Notes: generated by a model from the sequence alone, not told the origin. 64,000 bases of DNA from Microbacterium sp. TPD7012 (GCF_003075395.1 NZ_QDFV01000001.1:655543-719542), one strand, 5' to 3'. Positions 26,347 through 35,206 are shown, numbered from the stretch's first letter. A program made the numbers and translations.

Positions 26347-27227
26347 CGCCCGCGCGCGATCCGCAGATCGGACAGCCCGAAACGCCCCTCGGGGAGCGCA
26401 GCGCGGATGCGCTCGTCGCTGAACGGGCGTGATGGCCGGAGGCCGACGGGCACCTCCGGCGCGGGCGGCGCGGCTTCGCTCACTCCCTCGGCCAGCATCC
26501 GCGCCTGAGCCTTCGCGACCAGCGGGACGACCATGGCCCATTCCGTGAGCTGCGCGAGCACCCGGACGGTCCACACGGGCACGGGGAGGAACGCGGGACG
26601 ACGCCCGGCGACCCGGGCGATGCGGCGGATGGCCTCGCCCAGCGTCACCTCGTCGACACCCACGACGGCGACCGTCGGGTCGGGGATGCGCCCCTCGAGA
26701 GCCGCGACCAGCACATCGACAGCGTCGTCGATCGGCACGGGGCGGGCGGTGCGCTCGCGGTAGCCGACGGTCCAGAACATGGGCAGGGTCCGCACGGCGC
26801 GCGTGACGTGATCGACCATGTGGTCGCCGGGGCCGTAGATCATGCCGGACTTGAGGATCGTGTGCGGGATGCCGGAACCGCGCACGATCTCCTCGGCCTC
26901 CCACTTGGACTCGTGGTAGCCGGAGCCGCAGTCGGGGCGTGCACGCAGGAAGCTGACCATCACGATCCGCCGGACACCGGCACGGCGCGCGGCCTCGACG
27001 ACGGCCCTCGTCCCCTCGACGTGCACGCGCCGGAACGTCTGATCCCCGATCTCGCGGTTGATGCCGGCGCAGTGCGCCACCGTGTCGCATCCCTCGAAGG
27101 CGGCGGCGAGGGCGTCGACGTCGGTGATCTCCACTCCGCTGCGCCGGGAGATCACGACCGCGTCGTCGAGGCGCTCGGCCAGGTGCCGTCCGACGAATCC
27201 GGTGCCGCCGGTGATCGCAACTCTCAT
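26304..27227 (-). CDS. Atypical SDR, NAD(P)-binding epimerase-like protein (NDUFA9-like)
   Basis: A 307-residue extended/atypical short-chain dehydrogenase. The N-terminal nucleotide motif [15 protein letters not shown] and later segments ([47 protein letters not shown]) match the complex I NDUFA9-like or YwnB-like group, where catalysis is often lost. Its role is unknown. It is divergent from an ArsR regulator whose two operator-like dyads fill the gap, so it is probably repressed by that protein. Its 3' end overlaps hemE by 43 bases in antisense. AAGGAG precedes the ATG. Confidence 0.85.
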   Translation of the reverse strand: MRVAITGGTGFVGRHLAERLDDAVVISRRSGVEITDVDALAAAFEGCDTVAHCAGINREIGDQTFRRVHVEGTRAVVEAARRAGVRRIVMVSFLRARPDCGSGYHESKWEAEEIVRGSGIPHTILKSGMIYGPGDHMVDHVTRAVRTLPMFWTVGYRERTARPVPIDDAVDVLVAALEGRIPDPTVAVVGVDEVTLGEAIRRIARVAGRRPAFLPVPVWTVRVLAQLTEWAMVVPLVAKAQARMLAEGVSEAAPPAPEVPVGLRPSRPFSDERIRAALPEGRFGLSDLRIARGRQRWPWTSSTMRVS

Positions 27228-27247
27228 GATGTCGCTCCTTCGCTTAT

Positions 27248-27261
27248 TAGCTATGCGGCTA
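27248..27261. promoter_or_regulatory. ArsR operator candidate 1, TAGC-N6-GCTA
   Basis: Dyad TAGC-TATGCG-GCTA, extended to TTAGC/GCTAA at 27247-27262. It is the first of two identical-format sites between the divergent SDR and ArsR genes. Confidence 0.55.
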
Positions 27262-27270
27262 AAGAGTATC

Positions 27271-27284
27271 TAGCGAAGATGCTA
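27271..27284. promoter_or_regulatory. ArsR operator candidate 2, TAGC-N6-GCTA
   Basis: Dyad TAGC-GAAGAT-GCTA, centred 23 bp from the first site and ending ten bases before the ArsR start. This supports autorepression. Confidence 0.55.
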
Positions 27285-27294
27285 TATTGCAAAC

Positions 27295-27627
27295 ATGGCA
27301 GATAGCGCGTCCGACATCTTCGCAGCGCTGGCGCATCCCACCCGGCGGCAGATCCTGCAGGATCTCAAGGCCGGCGAGCTCGCGGCCGGAGAGATCGCCT
27401 CGCGGTTCTCGGCGAGCGGGCCGACCATCTCCCGGCACCTGAGCGTGCTCCGTCAGGCCGGTCTCGTGAGTGAGCGGCGCGACGGCAACCGCATCCTCTA
27501 CTCGCTCGTCGGCGAGCGGCTGGCGCTCTCCGTCGGCGACTTCCTCTCCACCGTGTGCCCCGAGCAGATCGTGCTGCGCGAGGTCCGCAAGCGAGGGCGC
27601 GGCACCGTGACGCCCGTCGAGGCCTGA
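27295..27627 (+). CDS. ArsR/SmtB-family repressor (SdpR-like autorepressor type)
   Basis: A 110-residue winged-helix repressor. It has ALAHPTRRQILQDLKAGELAAGEIASRFSASGPTISRHLSVLRQAGLVSERRDGNRILYSL, the full ArsR DNA-binding domain. No Cys pair of the metal-sensing type is present in the recognition helix, so it resembles the SdpR-like autorepressors rather than arsenic or zinc sensors. Two TAGC-N6-GCTA dyads lie immediately upstream and also in front of the divergent SDR gene. Its stop lies 26 bases before hemY, so it sits within the heme cluster although no link to heme is shown. Confidence 0.88.
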   Translation: MADSASDIFAALAHPTRRQILQDLKAGELAAGEIASRFSASGPTISRHLSVLRQAGLVSERRDGNRILYSLVGERLALSVGDFLSTVCPEQIVLREVRKRGRGTVTPVEA

Positions 27628-27653
27628 TCGGCGCCGATGCGAGAATTGACGGC

Positions 27654-29159
27654 ATGACCGTCGACTCCTCGAGTGAACCCGCCGACCTCGCCGCTCGCGC
27701 CGCAGAGAAGCACGTCGTCGTCATCGGCGGCGGCGTCGGCGGTCTGATCGCGGCGCGCGAGTGCGCGAAGGTCGGCATGCGCGTCACGCTGCTCGAAGAG
27801 GCGGATGCTGTCGGCGGGGCGATCCGTCGAGCCGAGCTCGGCGGCGTCGTGGTGGATGCCGGGGCCGAGAGCTTCGCGACTCGGGGCGGTCACGTGCGCG
27901 CCCTGCTGCAGGAGCTCGGGCTGACCGATCGCATCGTCGCGCCCGAGGCCGGGAGCGCCTGGCTCGCCGGCATCCCCGGCGTCGGTGCGGCACCGCTGCC
28001 CGTCGGCGGCATCCTGGGCGTCCCCGCGAATCCGTTCCAGGACGACGTGCGTCGCGTCATCGGCTGGTCCGGTGCGTGGCGCGCCTACCTCGATCGCGTG
28101 CGCCCACCGCTGACGATCGGGCACCAGCTCAGCCTCGGCAAGCTCGTCGCGTCGCGCATGGGCGCCAAGGTCCGCGACCGCCTCGTCGCGCCCGTGACCA
28201 CCGGCGTCTACTCCGCGTCGCCCGACGACGTCGATGTCGACGTCGCCGCCCCGGGTCTCAACGCCGCGCTCACGCGGGTCGGCTCCCTCTCCGGCGCCGT
28301 GCAGGCGCTCCGCGAAGGCGCCGCCGGTGCCGCGAAGGCTCCGGGTGCCGCGGTCGAGGGGCTGACCGGAGGCATGGGTGTGCTCGTCGATGCGCTGGTG
28401 GAGGACCTGGAGCGGCTCGGCGCCGAGGTGCGCACCGGCGTGCGCGTGCGGAGTCTTCGCAGGGCAGCTGCGACGTGGACGATCGACGCCGAGATCGAGC
28501 CGGATGCCGAGGCGGAGGCCGCCGAGGACGAGGTGCCGACGGAAGGGCTCTCGCTCGATGCGGATGCCGTCATCGTCGCCACGTCGGAGGAGGCCGCGCG
28601 CTCGCTCCTCATCTCCGGGGCCCCCGCACTCGCAGACGCCGCGCCGTCGTCGTCGCCGGAGATCGAGATCGTGACGCTGCTGCTCGACGCGTCGGGTCTG
28701 AGCCCCGCCCCGCGCGGAACGGGAGTCCTGACCGTGCCGGGCAGCCACATCGCGAAGGCTCTCACGCACTCCACCGCCAAGTGGGGCTGGCTGCGCGATG
28801 CCGCCGGCGGTCGGGAGATCGTGCGCGTCTCGTTCGGCGCGCAGGGCGAACCCGCGGCGACCGCGGATCTGAATGACGACGACGCCGCGCTGCTCGCACT
28901 GCGCGAGGCATCCGCCCTCCTCGGCGTGCCCCTCGCTCCCGCGAACCTCCTCGCCGCGCACCGGGCTCGCTATGTGCAGTCGCAGCCCGCGTCGATCATC
29001 GGCTCGGGCGAGCGGCGCGCGGCCGCACGCGCCGCCGTGCAGGCCGTGCCGGGTCTCGCGGTCGTGGGCGCCTGGCTCGCCGGCACCGGCCTCGCACAGG
29101 TCATCCCGGACGCGAAGGACGAGGCGGATCGCCTGCGCCGAGCCCTGTTGTGGGACTGA
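27654..29159 (+). CDS. hemY: Coproporphyrinogen III oxidase (HemY/CgoX, protoporphyrinogen oxidase family)
   Basis: A 501-residue FAD enzyme of the HemY family. The dinucleotide motif is VVVIGGGVGGLIAARECAKVGMRVTLLEEADAVGGAIR, and the C-terminal FAD segment is GLAVVGAWLAGTGLAQVIPDAK. In Gram-positive bacteria with HemQ, this enzyme oxidises coproporphyrinogen III to coproporphyrin III (established for the family). An acidic, Ala/Glu-rich insertion lies near residue 280 (EIEPDAEAEAAEDEVPTEG). ATG 27654 follows GAGAAT by seven bases, a weak leaderless-type promoter; read-through from the ArsR gene is also possible. Confidence 0.92.
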   Translation: MTVDSSSEPADLAARAAEKHVVVIGGGVGGLIAARECAKVGMRVTLLEEADAVGGAIRRAELGGVVVDAGAESFATRGGHVRALLQELGLTDRIVAPEAGSAWLAGIPGVGAAPLPVGGILGVPANPFQDDVRRVIGWSGAWRAYLDRVRPPLTIGHQLSLGKLVASRMGAKVRDRLVAPVTTGVYSASPDDVDVDVAAPGLNAALTRVGSLSGAVQALREGAAGAAKAPGAAVEGLTGGMGVLVDALVEDLERLGAEVRTGVRVRSLRRAAATWTIDAEIEPDAEAEAAEDEVPTEGLSLDADAVIVATSEEAARSLLISGAPALADAAPSSSPEIEIVTLLLDASGLSPAPRGTGVLTVPGSHIAKALTHSTAKWGWLRDAAGGREIVRVSFGAQGEPAATADLNDDDAALLALREASALLGVPLAPANLLAAHRARYVQSQPASIIGSGERRAAARAAVQAVPGLAVVGAWLAGTGLAQVIPDAKDEADRLRRALLWD

Positions 29160-29193
29160 TGAATCCCCATGTGTCAACCCCTCGGCCCTCTAG

Positions 29194-29209
29194 ATGCCGA
29201 AATCGGCAT
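29194..29209. promoter_or_regulatory. 16-bp palindrome ATGCCGA-AA-TCGGCAT before the YtxH-like gene
   Basis: A perfect dyad with seven-base arms and an AA centre. It lies 55 bases upstream of the ATG at 29265, just ahead of a TACGCT -10 candidate (29216-29221). It is placed to act as an operator. Confidence 0.45.
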
Positions 29210-29264
29210 ACGGGGTTACGCTGAGTACCTGACCCGCAGGACTCGAACAACGTGAGGAGACCCC

Positions 29265-29666
29265 ATGAAGGGGAAGATCGGACTCGTCGTAGGACTCGGC
29301 GTCGGCTACGTCCTCGGCACACGTGCCGGGCGCGAGCGCTATGAGCAGATCAAGACGCAGTGGCTGAAGCTCTACCACCTGGACCCCGTGCAGGAGCAGG
29401 TCGAGAAGGTCAAGGATTTCGTCGGTGACAAGGCTGCGGCCGTTCCCGGCGCGCTTTGGACGGGGGCCGTGAAGGTCGTCAAGTCCGTCAAGAGCAACGG
29501 CACCCCCGGGCAGAAGCTCGACGCCGTGATCGCCTCCGGCAAGGAGGCCGCGGAAGAGGTGGCCGAGGCCGCCGACGACGCCGTGGACGAAGTGAAGGCG
29601 AAGGCGAACACCTCCGCCGCGAAGCCGGCGACGAAGAAGCCTGCTCCGAAGAAGCCCGGCGCCTGA
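29265..29666 (+). CDS. YtxH-like small envelope protein with Lys/Ala-rich tail
   Basis: A 133-residue protein. The N-terminus MKGKIGLVVGLGVGYVLGTRAGRERYEQI is a glycine-rich membrane segment followed by a basic stretch, as in YtxH-like proteins. A helical middle (residues 40-105) and an Ala/Lys/Pro tail (SAAKPATKKPAPKKPGA) follow. YtxH proteins are associated with envelope stress in Firmicutes, but no function is established for this type. It is first of three small envelope genes; the next starts one base after its stop. Confidence 0.8.
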   Translation: MKGKIGLVVGLGVGYVLGTRAGRERYEQIKTQWLKLYHLDPVQEQVEKVKDFVGDKAAAVPGALWTGAVKVVKSVKSNGTPGQKLDAVIASGKEAAEEVAEAADDAVDEVKAKANTSAAKPATKKPAPKKPGA

Positions 29667-29667
29667 G

Positions 29668-30075
29668 ATGCCTCGCGGATACCGGGACCGCGCCGATGAC
29701 AGTCTGCTGACGCTGCTCGGCGACCTGCCCGAACTCGTCACGAATCTCGTCAAGGCCGAGGTCGACTCGGCCAAGGCGTGGATCTCGAAGACCGCGAAGG
29801 ACGCCGGGATCGGTTCCGTCTGGTTCCTCGTCGCGCTGTTCTTCCTCTTCTGGGCCGTGCCGGTCATCCTCGTCTTCGCGATCGCCGGACTCTCGTCGTG
29901 GTGGCCGGTGTGGCTCTCGGCTCTGGCGGTCCTCGGCATCCTGATCGTCGCCGTGCTGCTGTTCGCGCTGCTCGGCATCCTGAAGTTCCGCAAGGTCCTC
30001 CGGCGTCAGAATCCCGCCCAGGCGGTCGCGGAGGACATCCGAATCGTGAAGGAGGCCGGCGATGACGAATTCTGA
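29668..30075 (+). CDS. Actinobacterial phage-holin-superfamily (Holin-X-like) membrane protein
   Basis: A 135-residue protein with two strong membrane helices (VWFLVALFFLFWAVPVILVFAIAGL and WLSALAVLGILIVAVLLFALLGIL) after an N-terminal amphipathic segment (LLGDLPELVTNLVKAEVDSAKAWI). This is the layout of the 'putative actinobacterial Holin-X, holin superfamily III' proteins. Despite the name these are chromosomal membrane proteins in many actinobacteria, not phage lysis genes, and nothing phage-like is nearby. It overlaps the next gene by 14 bases. Confidence 0.8.
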   Translation: MPRGYRDRADDSLLTLLGDLPELVTNLVKAEVDSAKAWISKTAKDAGIGSVWFLVALFFLFWAVPVILVFAIAGLSSWWPVWLSALAVLGILIVAVLLFALLGILKFRKVLRRQNPAQAVAEDIRIVKEAGDDEF

Positions 30076-30337
30076 GTCGCTCGTACCGCGCACCGTCGTT
30101 CCCGCCGGCATCGTCGATCCGCGGGACTCCGCGCGCGCCGAGCTGAAGGCGGCGCTCGCCGCCATCGAGGTCAAGGGCAACATCCCCCGGCGCATCGAGA
30201 AGGCGTCGACGCGCGGCATCGCGAAGGCGCGCTCCTTCGCCGACCGCAACCCGATCGGCGCGGCTGCGGCCGTGATCGGGATCGCGGCGGCGGTGGGCGG
30301 GTTCGTCTGGGTCGTCGCCCGCGCGATCTCTCGCTGA
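30062..30337 (+). CDS. Small membrane protein, DUF3618-like layout
   Basis: A 91-residue protein with an N-terminal helical region (RAELKAALAAIEVKGNIPRRIEK) and one C-terminal membrane helix (GAAAAVIGIAAAVGGFVWVVARAI). The layout of a soluble helix that ends in a membrane anchor resembles DUF3618 proteins, which often accompany Holin-X and YtxH-like genes in actinobacteria. Function is unknown. It overlaps the preceding gene by 14 bases, so the three are translated from one message. Confidence 0.75.
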   Translation: MTNSESLVPRTVVPAGIVDPRDSARAELKAALAAIEVKGNIPRRIEKASTRGIAKARSFADRNPIGAAAAVIGIAAAVGGFVWVVARAISR

Positions 30338-30370
30338 GACCCCGCGTTCGCGGCACCTCCGCAAAGGGGG

Positions 30371-30376
30371 CAGACT
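30371..30376 (+). promoter_or_regulatory. -10-like box CAGACT of hemQ, leaderless
   Basis: CAGACT ends six bases before the ATG at 30383. GGAG lies inside that gap, too close to be a normal ribosome site. Confidence 0.45.
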
Positions 30377-30382
30377 GGAGAC

Positions 30383-31060
30383 ATGTCCGAAGCGCTCGAA
30401 GAGAACCCGTCCGGATTCACCCTCTGGGCCGTGTGGCGACGCAATCCCGATGTCCCCGTCACGGAGTCCGACTCGACCGAACTCGAGACGATCGTCTCGT
30501 ACGTCGAGGACTCCGGCGTCACCGTACGCGGCTTCTACGACGTCTCGGGGCTGAAGGCCGACGCCGACCTCATGGTGTGGCTGCACGGCGAGACGGCCGA
30601 AGAGCTGCAGAAGACGCTCCGTCGTCTGCGCCGCACCGAGCTGCTGCGCTCCCTCCTCCCGGTCTGGAACGTCATGGGCGTGCACCGCGACGCCGAGTTC
30701 AACCGCGCACACGTGCCGGGGTTCCTCCGCGGCGTCGAGCCGAAGGACTGGCTCTGCCTGTACCCGTTCGTGCGCACCCCCGAGTGGTACCTGGCTCCCG
30801 AGGAGGAGCGTCGCAAGATGCTCGCCGATCACGGTCGCAAGGGCGCCGCGTTCACGGGCGTCATCGCGAACACCGTCGCCGCGTTCGCCCTGGGCGACTA
30901 CGAGTGGCTGCTGCCGCTCGAGGCCGATGACGTCACGGAGCTCGTCGACCTCATGCGCGATCTCCGCTACACCGACGCGCGTCTCTACGTGAAGGAGGAG
31001 GTGCCCTTCTACACGGGGCGCCGTCTGCGCTTCGACGAGATCGCGGACGTGCTGCAGTAG
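30383..31060 (+). CDS. hemQ: Coproheme decarboxylase HemQ (ChdC)
   Basis: A 225-residue chlorite-dismutase-family protein, the coproheme decarboxylase that makes heme b from coproheme in Gram-positive bacteria. Tyr127 in CLYPFVRTPEWY fits the catalytic tyrosine and His150 in LADHGRKG the proximal heme ligand; their 23-residue spacing matches the actinobacterial enzymes as I recall them. It starts the run hemQ-hemC-hemD-hemB-hemL, and hemC follows after eight bases. The presence of this protein shows that the cell uses the coproporphyrin-dependent branch. Confidence 0.94.
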   Translation: MSEALEENPSGFTLWAVWRRNPDVPVTESDSTELETIVSYVEDSGVTVRGFYDVSGLKADADLMVWLHGETAEELQKTLRRLRRTELLRSLLPVWNVMGVHRDAEFNRAHVPGFLRGVEPKDWLCLYPFVRTPEWYLAPEEERRKMLADHGRKGAAFTGVIANTVAAFALGDYEWLLPLEADDVTELVDLMRDLRYTDARLYVKEEVPFYTGRRLRFDEIADVLQ

Positions 31061-31068
31061 GCCGCCCG

Positions 31069-32064
31069 ATGAGCACCCCGATCCGCCTGGGAACCCGGCG
31101 CAGCGCGCTCGCGCAGGCGCAGTCCGGTCATGTCGCCGCCGCCCTCGAGAAGGTCTCCGGGCGTCCGGTCGAGCTCGTCCCGATCACGAGCGAGGGCGAC
31201 ACGAACCGTGCGTCGCTCTCCGAGATCGGCGGCCAGGGCATCTTCGCCACGCGTCTGCGGGAAGCGCTGTTCGCGGGGGAGTGCGACTTCCTCGTGCATT
31301 CGCTGAAGGACCTGCCGACCGCCATCCCCGACGGCCTCATGATCGCGGCGACGCCGAAGCGCGAGGACGCGCGCGATGTCGTGCTCACCCGCCTCGGGAT
31401 CCCGCTGCACGAACTGCGGTCGGGTAGCACCGTGGGCACGGGGTCGCCGAGACGGATCGCCCAGGTGCATCGCCGGGCGCCGTACGCCGAGGTCGTCGAC
31501 ATCCGCGGGAACGTCGACTCCCGCCTCGCGCGGGTCGCGTCCGGCGAGCTGGACGCGGTGATCCTCGCCGCAGCGGGACTCTCCCGGCTCGGCGCGGAGT
31601 CGCGCCTCCGGCGGGAGGAGCTCGGCCTCGCCGAGTGGCCGACCGCACCGGGGCAGGGATCGCTGGCCGTCGAGACGCGGACGGACGCTCCGGCCGAGCT
31701 GCTTGCCGCACTCGCTGCCCTGGACGACGAGGAGACCCGTCTCGCCACCACCGTGGAGCGCGCTGTGCTGGAGGGACTGGATGCCGGATGTCAGGCTCCG
31801 ATGGCCGCTCATGCGGTGGTCGAAGGGTCCGCGATCCGCGTCAGGACGGTCGTCTACGCCCCCGACGGGGGCCGTCGGATCGGCCTCGACGTCACGGAAG
31901 CCCTGAACGGGGAGTATATTCGTCGGAACGGCAGTGGCAATGGAGCGGATGCTGCCGATGGTGCAGACCCGATGCACGCAGCGCGCGAGCTCGGGTTCAC
32001 TGTTGCCCGTCGGCTGCTCGATCAAGGGGCGGCTGGCCTCGTTTCCCGAGAGCAATCCCTATGA
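31069..32064 (+). CDS. hemC: Hydroxymethylbilane synthase (porphobilinogen deaminase)
   Basis: A 331-residue enzyme that joins four porphobilinogens into hydroxymethylbilane. The dipyrromethane cofactor Cys241 is in LDAGCQAPMAAHA, and the N-terminal RLGTRRSALAQAQ and active-site KDLPT Asp motif (HSLKDLPTAIP) are present. The stop overlaps the hemD start by four bases. A short polar stretch near the C-terminus (RRNGSGNGADAADGADP) is longer than in typical relatives. Confidence 0.96.
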   Translation: MSTPIRLGTRRSALAQAQSGHVAAALEKVSGRPVELVPITSEGDTNRASLSEIGGQGIFATRLREALFAGECDFLVHSLKDLPTAIPDGLMIAATPKREDARDVVLTRLGIPLHELRSGSTVGTGSPRRIAQVHRRAPYAEVVDIRGNVDSRLARVASGELDAVILAAAGLSRLGAESRLRREELGLAEWPTAPGQGSLAVETRTDAPAELLAALAALDDEETRLATTVERAVLEGLDAGCQAPMAAHAVVEGSAIRVRTVVYAPDGGRRIGLDVTEALNGEYIRRNGSGNGADAADGADPMHAARELGFTVARRLLDQGAAGLVSREQSL

Positions 32065-32855
32065 CATCCGATTCGAAGCAGGACCTACCGCTGTACGGCT
32101 GGCGCATTCTCGTGCCCCGTGGCGGGCCGTGGGGCGACGGCGTCGCCGCCAGCCTCCGCGCCCAGGGCGCGGTGCCGGTCGTCGCACCCCTCATCAACTT
32201 CGCCCCGACCAATGACCAGGCCGCGCTCGACGTCGCGTTGGAGCAGCTGGCAGCCGGCGCCTTCGACTGGCTGACGATCACGAGCGCCACGACCGTCGAC
32301 GTGCTGTTCGCACACCGCGCGGTGGTGCCGCGGACGACGAGGATCGCCGCGGTCGGCGAGACCACGGCGGCGGCTCTGCAGGCTGTCGGCTACGAGGTGA
32401 CCCTGGTTCCGGCGCAGGACAACTCCGCCGAGGGGATGGCCGAGCAGCTGATCGCCCTCGAGACGGAGCCCCGCCGCATCCTCGCCCTGCGCAGCGAGAT
32501 CGCGAAGCCGGTGCTCAGCACTCTGCTCTCGAACGCCGGACACGATGTCGCGAGCGTCGTCGCCTACCGCACGGTCGGGGTCCCGGTCACGGAGCGGATC
32601 CGCCGGGACGTCGAGAACGGCCGGATCAACGCGATCCTCGTGACGAGCGGCTCGGTCGCCGAACAGGTGCGCGAGCAGTTCCCCGAGATCCCCGACGAGA
32701 CGCTGCTCGCAGCGATCGGCCCGCGCACCGCACGCGATGCTCAGAAGGCCGGCCTGCCGGTGTCTGTGGTCGCCGACCGCCAGACGGTCGACGCGCTCAT
32801 CGATGCCGTCTCGCACTTCACGCTTCCGCACGCGGCCGACGAGTTCGCGCCGTGA
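32061..32855 (+). CDS. hemD: Uroporphyrinogen-III synthase
   Basis: A 264-residue bilobed enzyme that cyclises hydroxymethylbilane and inverts ring D to give uroporphyrinogen III. The family has weak sequence conservation. Seen here are WRILVPRGGPWGDGVAASLRAQGAVPVVAPLI at the start, WLTITSATTVDVLF, and the second-lobe VTSGSVAEQVREQF with AIGPRTARDAQKAG. Its place between hemC and hemB, with four-base overlaps at both ends, makes the call firm. Confidence 0.93.
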   Translation: MTSDSKQDLPLYGWRILVPRGGPWGDGVAASLRAQGAVPVVAPLINFAPTNDQAALDVALEQLAAGAFDWLTITSATTVDVLFAHRAVVPRTTRIAAVGETTAAALQAVGYEVTLVPAQDNSAEGMAEQLIALETEPRRILALRSEIAKPVLSTLLSNAGHDVASVVAYRTVGVPVTERIRRDVENGRINAILVTSGSVAEQVREQFPEIPDETLLAAIGPRTARDAQKAGLPVSVVADRQTVDALIDAVSHFTLPHAADEFAP

Positions 32856-33829
32856 GCTTCCCCGAGGTCCGCCTGAGGCGGCTGCGTCAGTCGCGCGCCG
32901 TGCGCGATCTGGTCCGTGAGACGTCGCTGGAGCCGCGTCAGCTCGTGCTGCCCCTGTTCGTGCGCGATGGCCTCTCCGAGCCCGTGGCGATCGGCTCGAT
33001 GCCGGGTGTCGCGCAGCATTCGATCGACTCTCTCCGTGCGGCAGCCGTCGAAGCCGCGGAGGCGGGCGTCGGCGGCGTGATGCTGTTCGGCGTTCCCGCG
33101 GTGCGCGATGCCCGTGGTTCTGGCGCCGACGACCCGCAGGGCATCCTGAACGTCGCGACCGAGGCTCTGGCGGCCGAGGTCGGCGATGCCCTCGTCGTGC
33201 AGACGGATCTCTGCCTCGACGAGTTCACCGATCACGGGCACTGCGGTGTCCTCGACGCCGACGGTGCGGTCGACAACGATGCGACGCTGGAGCGCTACGC
33301 GTCGATGGCGCTCGCTCAGGCGCGGGCCGGATCGCAGCTGCTCGGCCTGTCCGGGATGATGGACGGCCAGGTCGCCGTGATCCGTGCGGCGCTCGACGCC
33401 GAGGGCTTCTCCGACACCCTGCTGCTGGCCTACGCCGCGAAGTACGCGAGCGCGTTCTACGGACCGTTCCGCGAGGCGGTGGACTCGCAGCTGAAGGGCG
33501 ACCGTCGCACGTACCAGCTCGATCCCGGCAACCGTCGCGAGGGCGTGCGCGAGGCCGTCGTCGACGAGGCCGAGGGTGCGGACATCGTCATGGTCAAGCC
33601 GGCGATGGCGTTCCTCGACGTGCTGCGCGAGGTGCGTGACACCGTCCATATTCCGGTGTGGGCATACCAGGTGTCGGGCGAGTACGCGATGATCGAGGCC
33701 GCGTCCGCGAACGGATGGATCGACCGTCGCGCCGCCGTGCTGGAGTCGCTGCTCTCCATCCGCCGCGCGGGTGCCGACGCTGTTCTGACCTACTGGGCGA
33801 CGGAAGCCGCCCGCTGGCTGCGCGCCTGA
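32852..33829 (+). CDS. hemB: Porphobilinogen synthase (delta-aminolevulinate dehydratase)
   Basis: A 325-residue enzyme that condenses two 5-aminolevulinate molecules. The two active-site lysines are Lys197 (AYAAKYASAFYGPFR) and Lys249 (DIVMVKPAMAFLD), the latter forming the Schiff base. A Cys pair is present in DLCLDEFTDHGHCG, part of the metal-site region. The GTG start overlaps the hemD stop. Confidence 0.97.
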   Translation: MSFPEVRLRRLRQSRAVRDLVRETSLEPRQLVLPLFVRDGLSEPVAIGSMPGVAQHSIDSLRAAAVEAAEAGVGGVMLFGVPAVRDARGSGADDPQGILNVATEALAAEVGDALVVQTDLCLDEFTDHGHCGVLDADGAVDNDATLERYASMALAQARAGSQLLGLSGMMDGQVAVIRAALDAEGFSDTLLLAYAAKYASAFYGPFREAVDSQLKGDRRTYQLDPGNRREGVREAVVDEAEGADIVMVKPAMAFLDVLREVRDTVHIPVWAYQVSGEYAMIEAASANGWIDRRAAVLESLLSIRRAGADAVLTYWATEAARWLRA

Positions 33830-33859
33830 GGATCCGGCGCATTCTCTCGAAGGGCCCTG

Positions 33860-35182
33860 ATGACCGACCGCAATGACGACCTGTTCTCCGCTGCCCGCGC
33901 GGTGATCCCCGGTGGGGTCAACTCGCCCGTGCGCGCGTACGGCTCGGTCGGCGGCACGCCGCGCTTCCTCGCCTCTGCGGCGGGGGCAAGGGTCACGGAT
34001 GCCGCAGGTCGCGCCTACGTCGATCTCGTCGCCTCCTGGGGGCCGGCGCTGCTCGGGCACGCGCACCCCGAGGTCGTCGCCGCCGTGCAGGAGGCCGCCA
34101 CCCGCGGGCTGTCGTTCGGCGCTCCGACCGAGGGCGAGGTGGAGCTGGCTGCGCTGATCGCCGACCGCGTGCGCTTCGGCGACATCCGTCCGGTCGAACG
34201 CGTGCGTCTGGTGTCGACCGGTACCGAGGCCACCATGACGGCGATCCGGCTGGCTCGCGGGGCCACGGGTCGCGATCTGCTCGTGAAGTTCGCAGGCAAC
34301 TACCACGGGCACTCCGACGGGCTGCTCGCCGAGGCGGGCTCGGGTGTCGCGACCCTCGCTCTCCCCGGTTCGGCCGGTGTTCCGGCTCCCATCGCCGCCC
34401 AGACGCTGGTGATCGGATACAACGACCCGGAGGCCCTGGCGGCCGTGTTCGCCGAGCACGGCCCGCGCATCGCGGCCGTCATCGTCGAGGCCGCCGCGGC
34501 GAACATGGGTGTCGTCGCTCCTCTCCCGGGGTTCAACCGCCTCATCGCGGAGACCGCTCATGCTCACGGCGCGCTGATGATCCTCGACGAGGTGCTCACC
34601 GGATTCCGTGTGCACCCGGCCGGCTACTGGGGTCTGCAGGCCGCCGCCGGCGAGGACTACCTGCCGGACATCATCACGTTCGGCAAGGTCGTCGGCGGCG
34701 GGATGCCGCTGGCCGCGCTCGGCGGACGCGCTGAAGTCATGGATCTCCTCGCTCCGCTCGGGCCGGTCTACCAGGCGGGCACGCTCTCGGGCAATCCGCT
34801 CTCGGTCGCCGCGGGCCTGGCCACGCTGCACCTGGCCACGCCGGAGGTGTACGCGACCGTGGACGCGGCATCCGTCCGCCTTGCTGCCGCGCTCGACGCC
34901 GCGCTCGCGGATGCCGGGGTCACACACGCCGTGGCCACGGCGGGCAGCCTGTTCAATGCGTCGTTCCGCGCGACCGCCCCGCGGGACTACGCCGAGGCGC
35001 AGGCGCAGGAGTCGTTCCGCTACGCCCCGTTCTTCCACTCCATGCGCGAGCAGGGCGTGGCACTGCCGCCGAGCGTGTTCGAGGCATGGTTCCTCACGGC
35101 CGCGCACGGTGACGAGGAGTTGGAGCTCATCGAAGCCGCGCTCCCGGCCGCCGCCGCGGCCGCGGCATCCGCTCGGGCCTAG
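33860..35182 (+). CDS. hemL: Glutamate-1-semialdehyde 2,1-aminomutase
   Basis: A 440-residue class III aminotransferase-fold enzyme that turns glutamate-1-semialdehyde into 5-aminolevulinate. The PLP lysine is Lys276 in [12 protein letters not shown]. Other family segments are [20 protein letters not shown] at the start, [16 protein letters not shown], and [13 protein letters not shown] carrying the PLP-ring Asp. It ends the hem run; a weak six-base hairpin (35207-35226) follows. Confidence 0.96.
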   Translation: MTDRNDDLFSAARAVIPGGVNSPVRAYGSVGGTPRFLASAAGARVTDAAGRAYVDLVASWGPALLGHAHPEVVAAVQEAATRGLSFGAPTEGEVELAALIADRVRFGDIRPVERVRLVSTGTEATMTAIRLARGATGRDLLVKFAGNYHGHSDGLLAEAGSGVATLALPGSAGVPAPIAAQTLVIGYNDPEALAAVFAEHGPRIAAVIVEAAAANMGVVAPLPGFNRLIAETAHAHGALMILDEVLTGFRVHPAGYWGLQAAAGEDYLPDIITFGKVVGGGMPLAALGGRAEVMDLLAPLGPVYQAGTLSGNPLSVAAGLATLHLATPEVYATVDAASVRLAAALDAALADAGVTHAVATAGSLFNASFRATAPRDYAEAQAQESFRYAPFFHSMREQGVALPPSVFEAWFLTAAHGDEELELIEAALPAAAAAAASARA

Positions 35183-35206
35183 TCGGGGTCGCCAGCACGC
35201 CGGCAC

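Noticed and set aside
29668..30075. Holin-like gene as a sign of a prophage
   Set aside because: No endolysin, structural or integrase genes are near. Holin-X proteins are ordinary chromosomal membrane proteins in actinobacteria.
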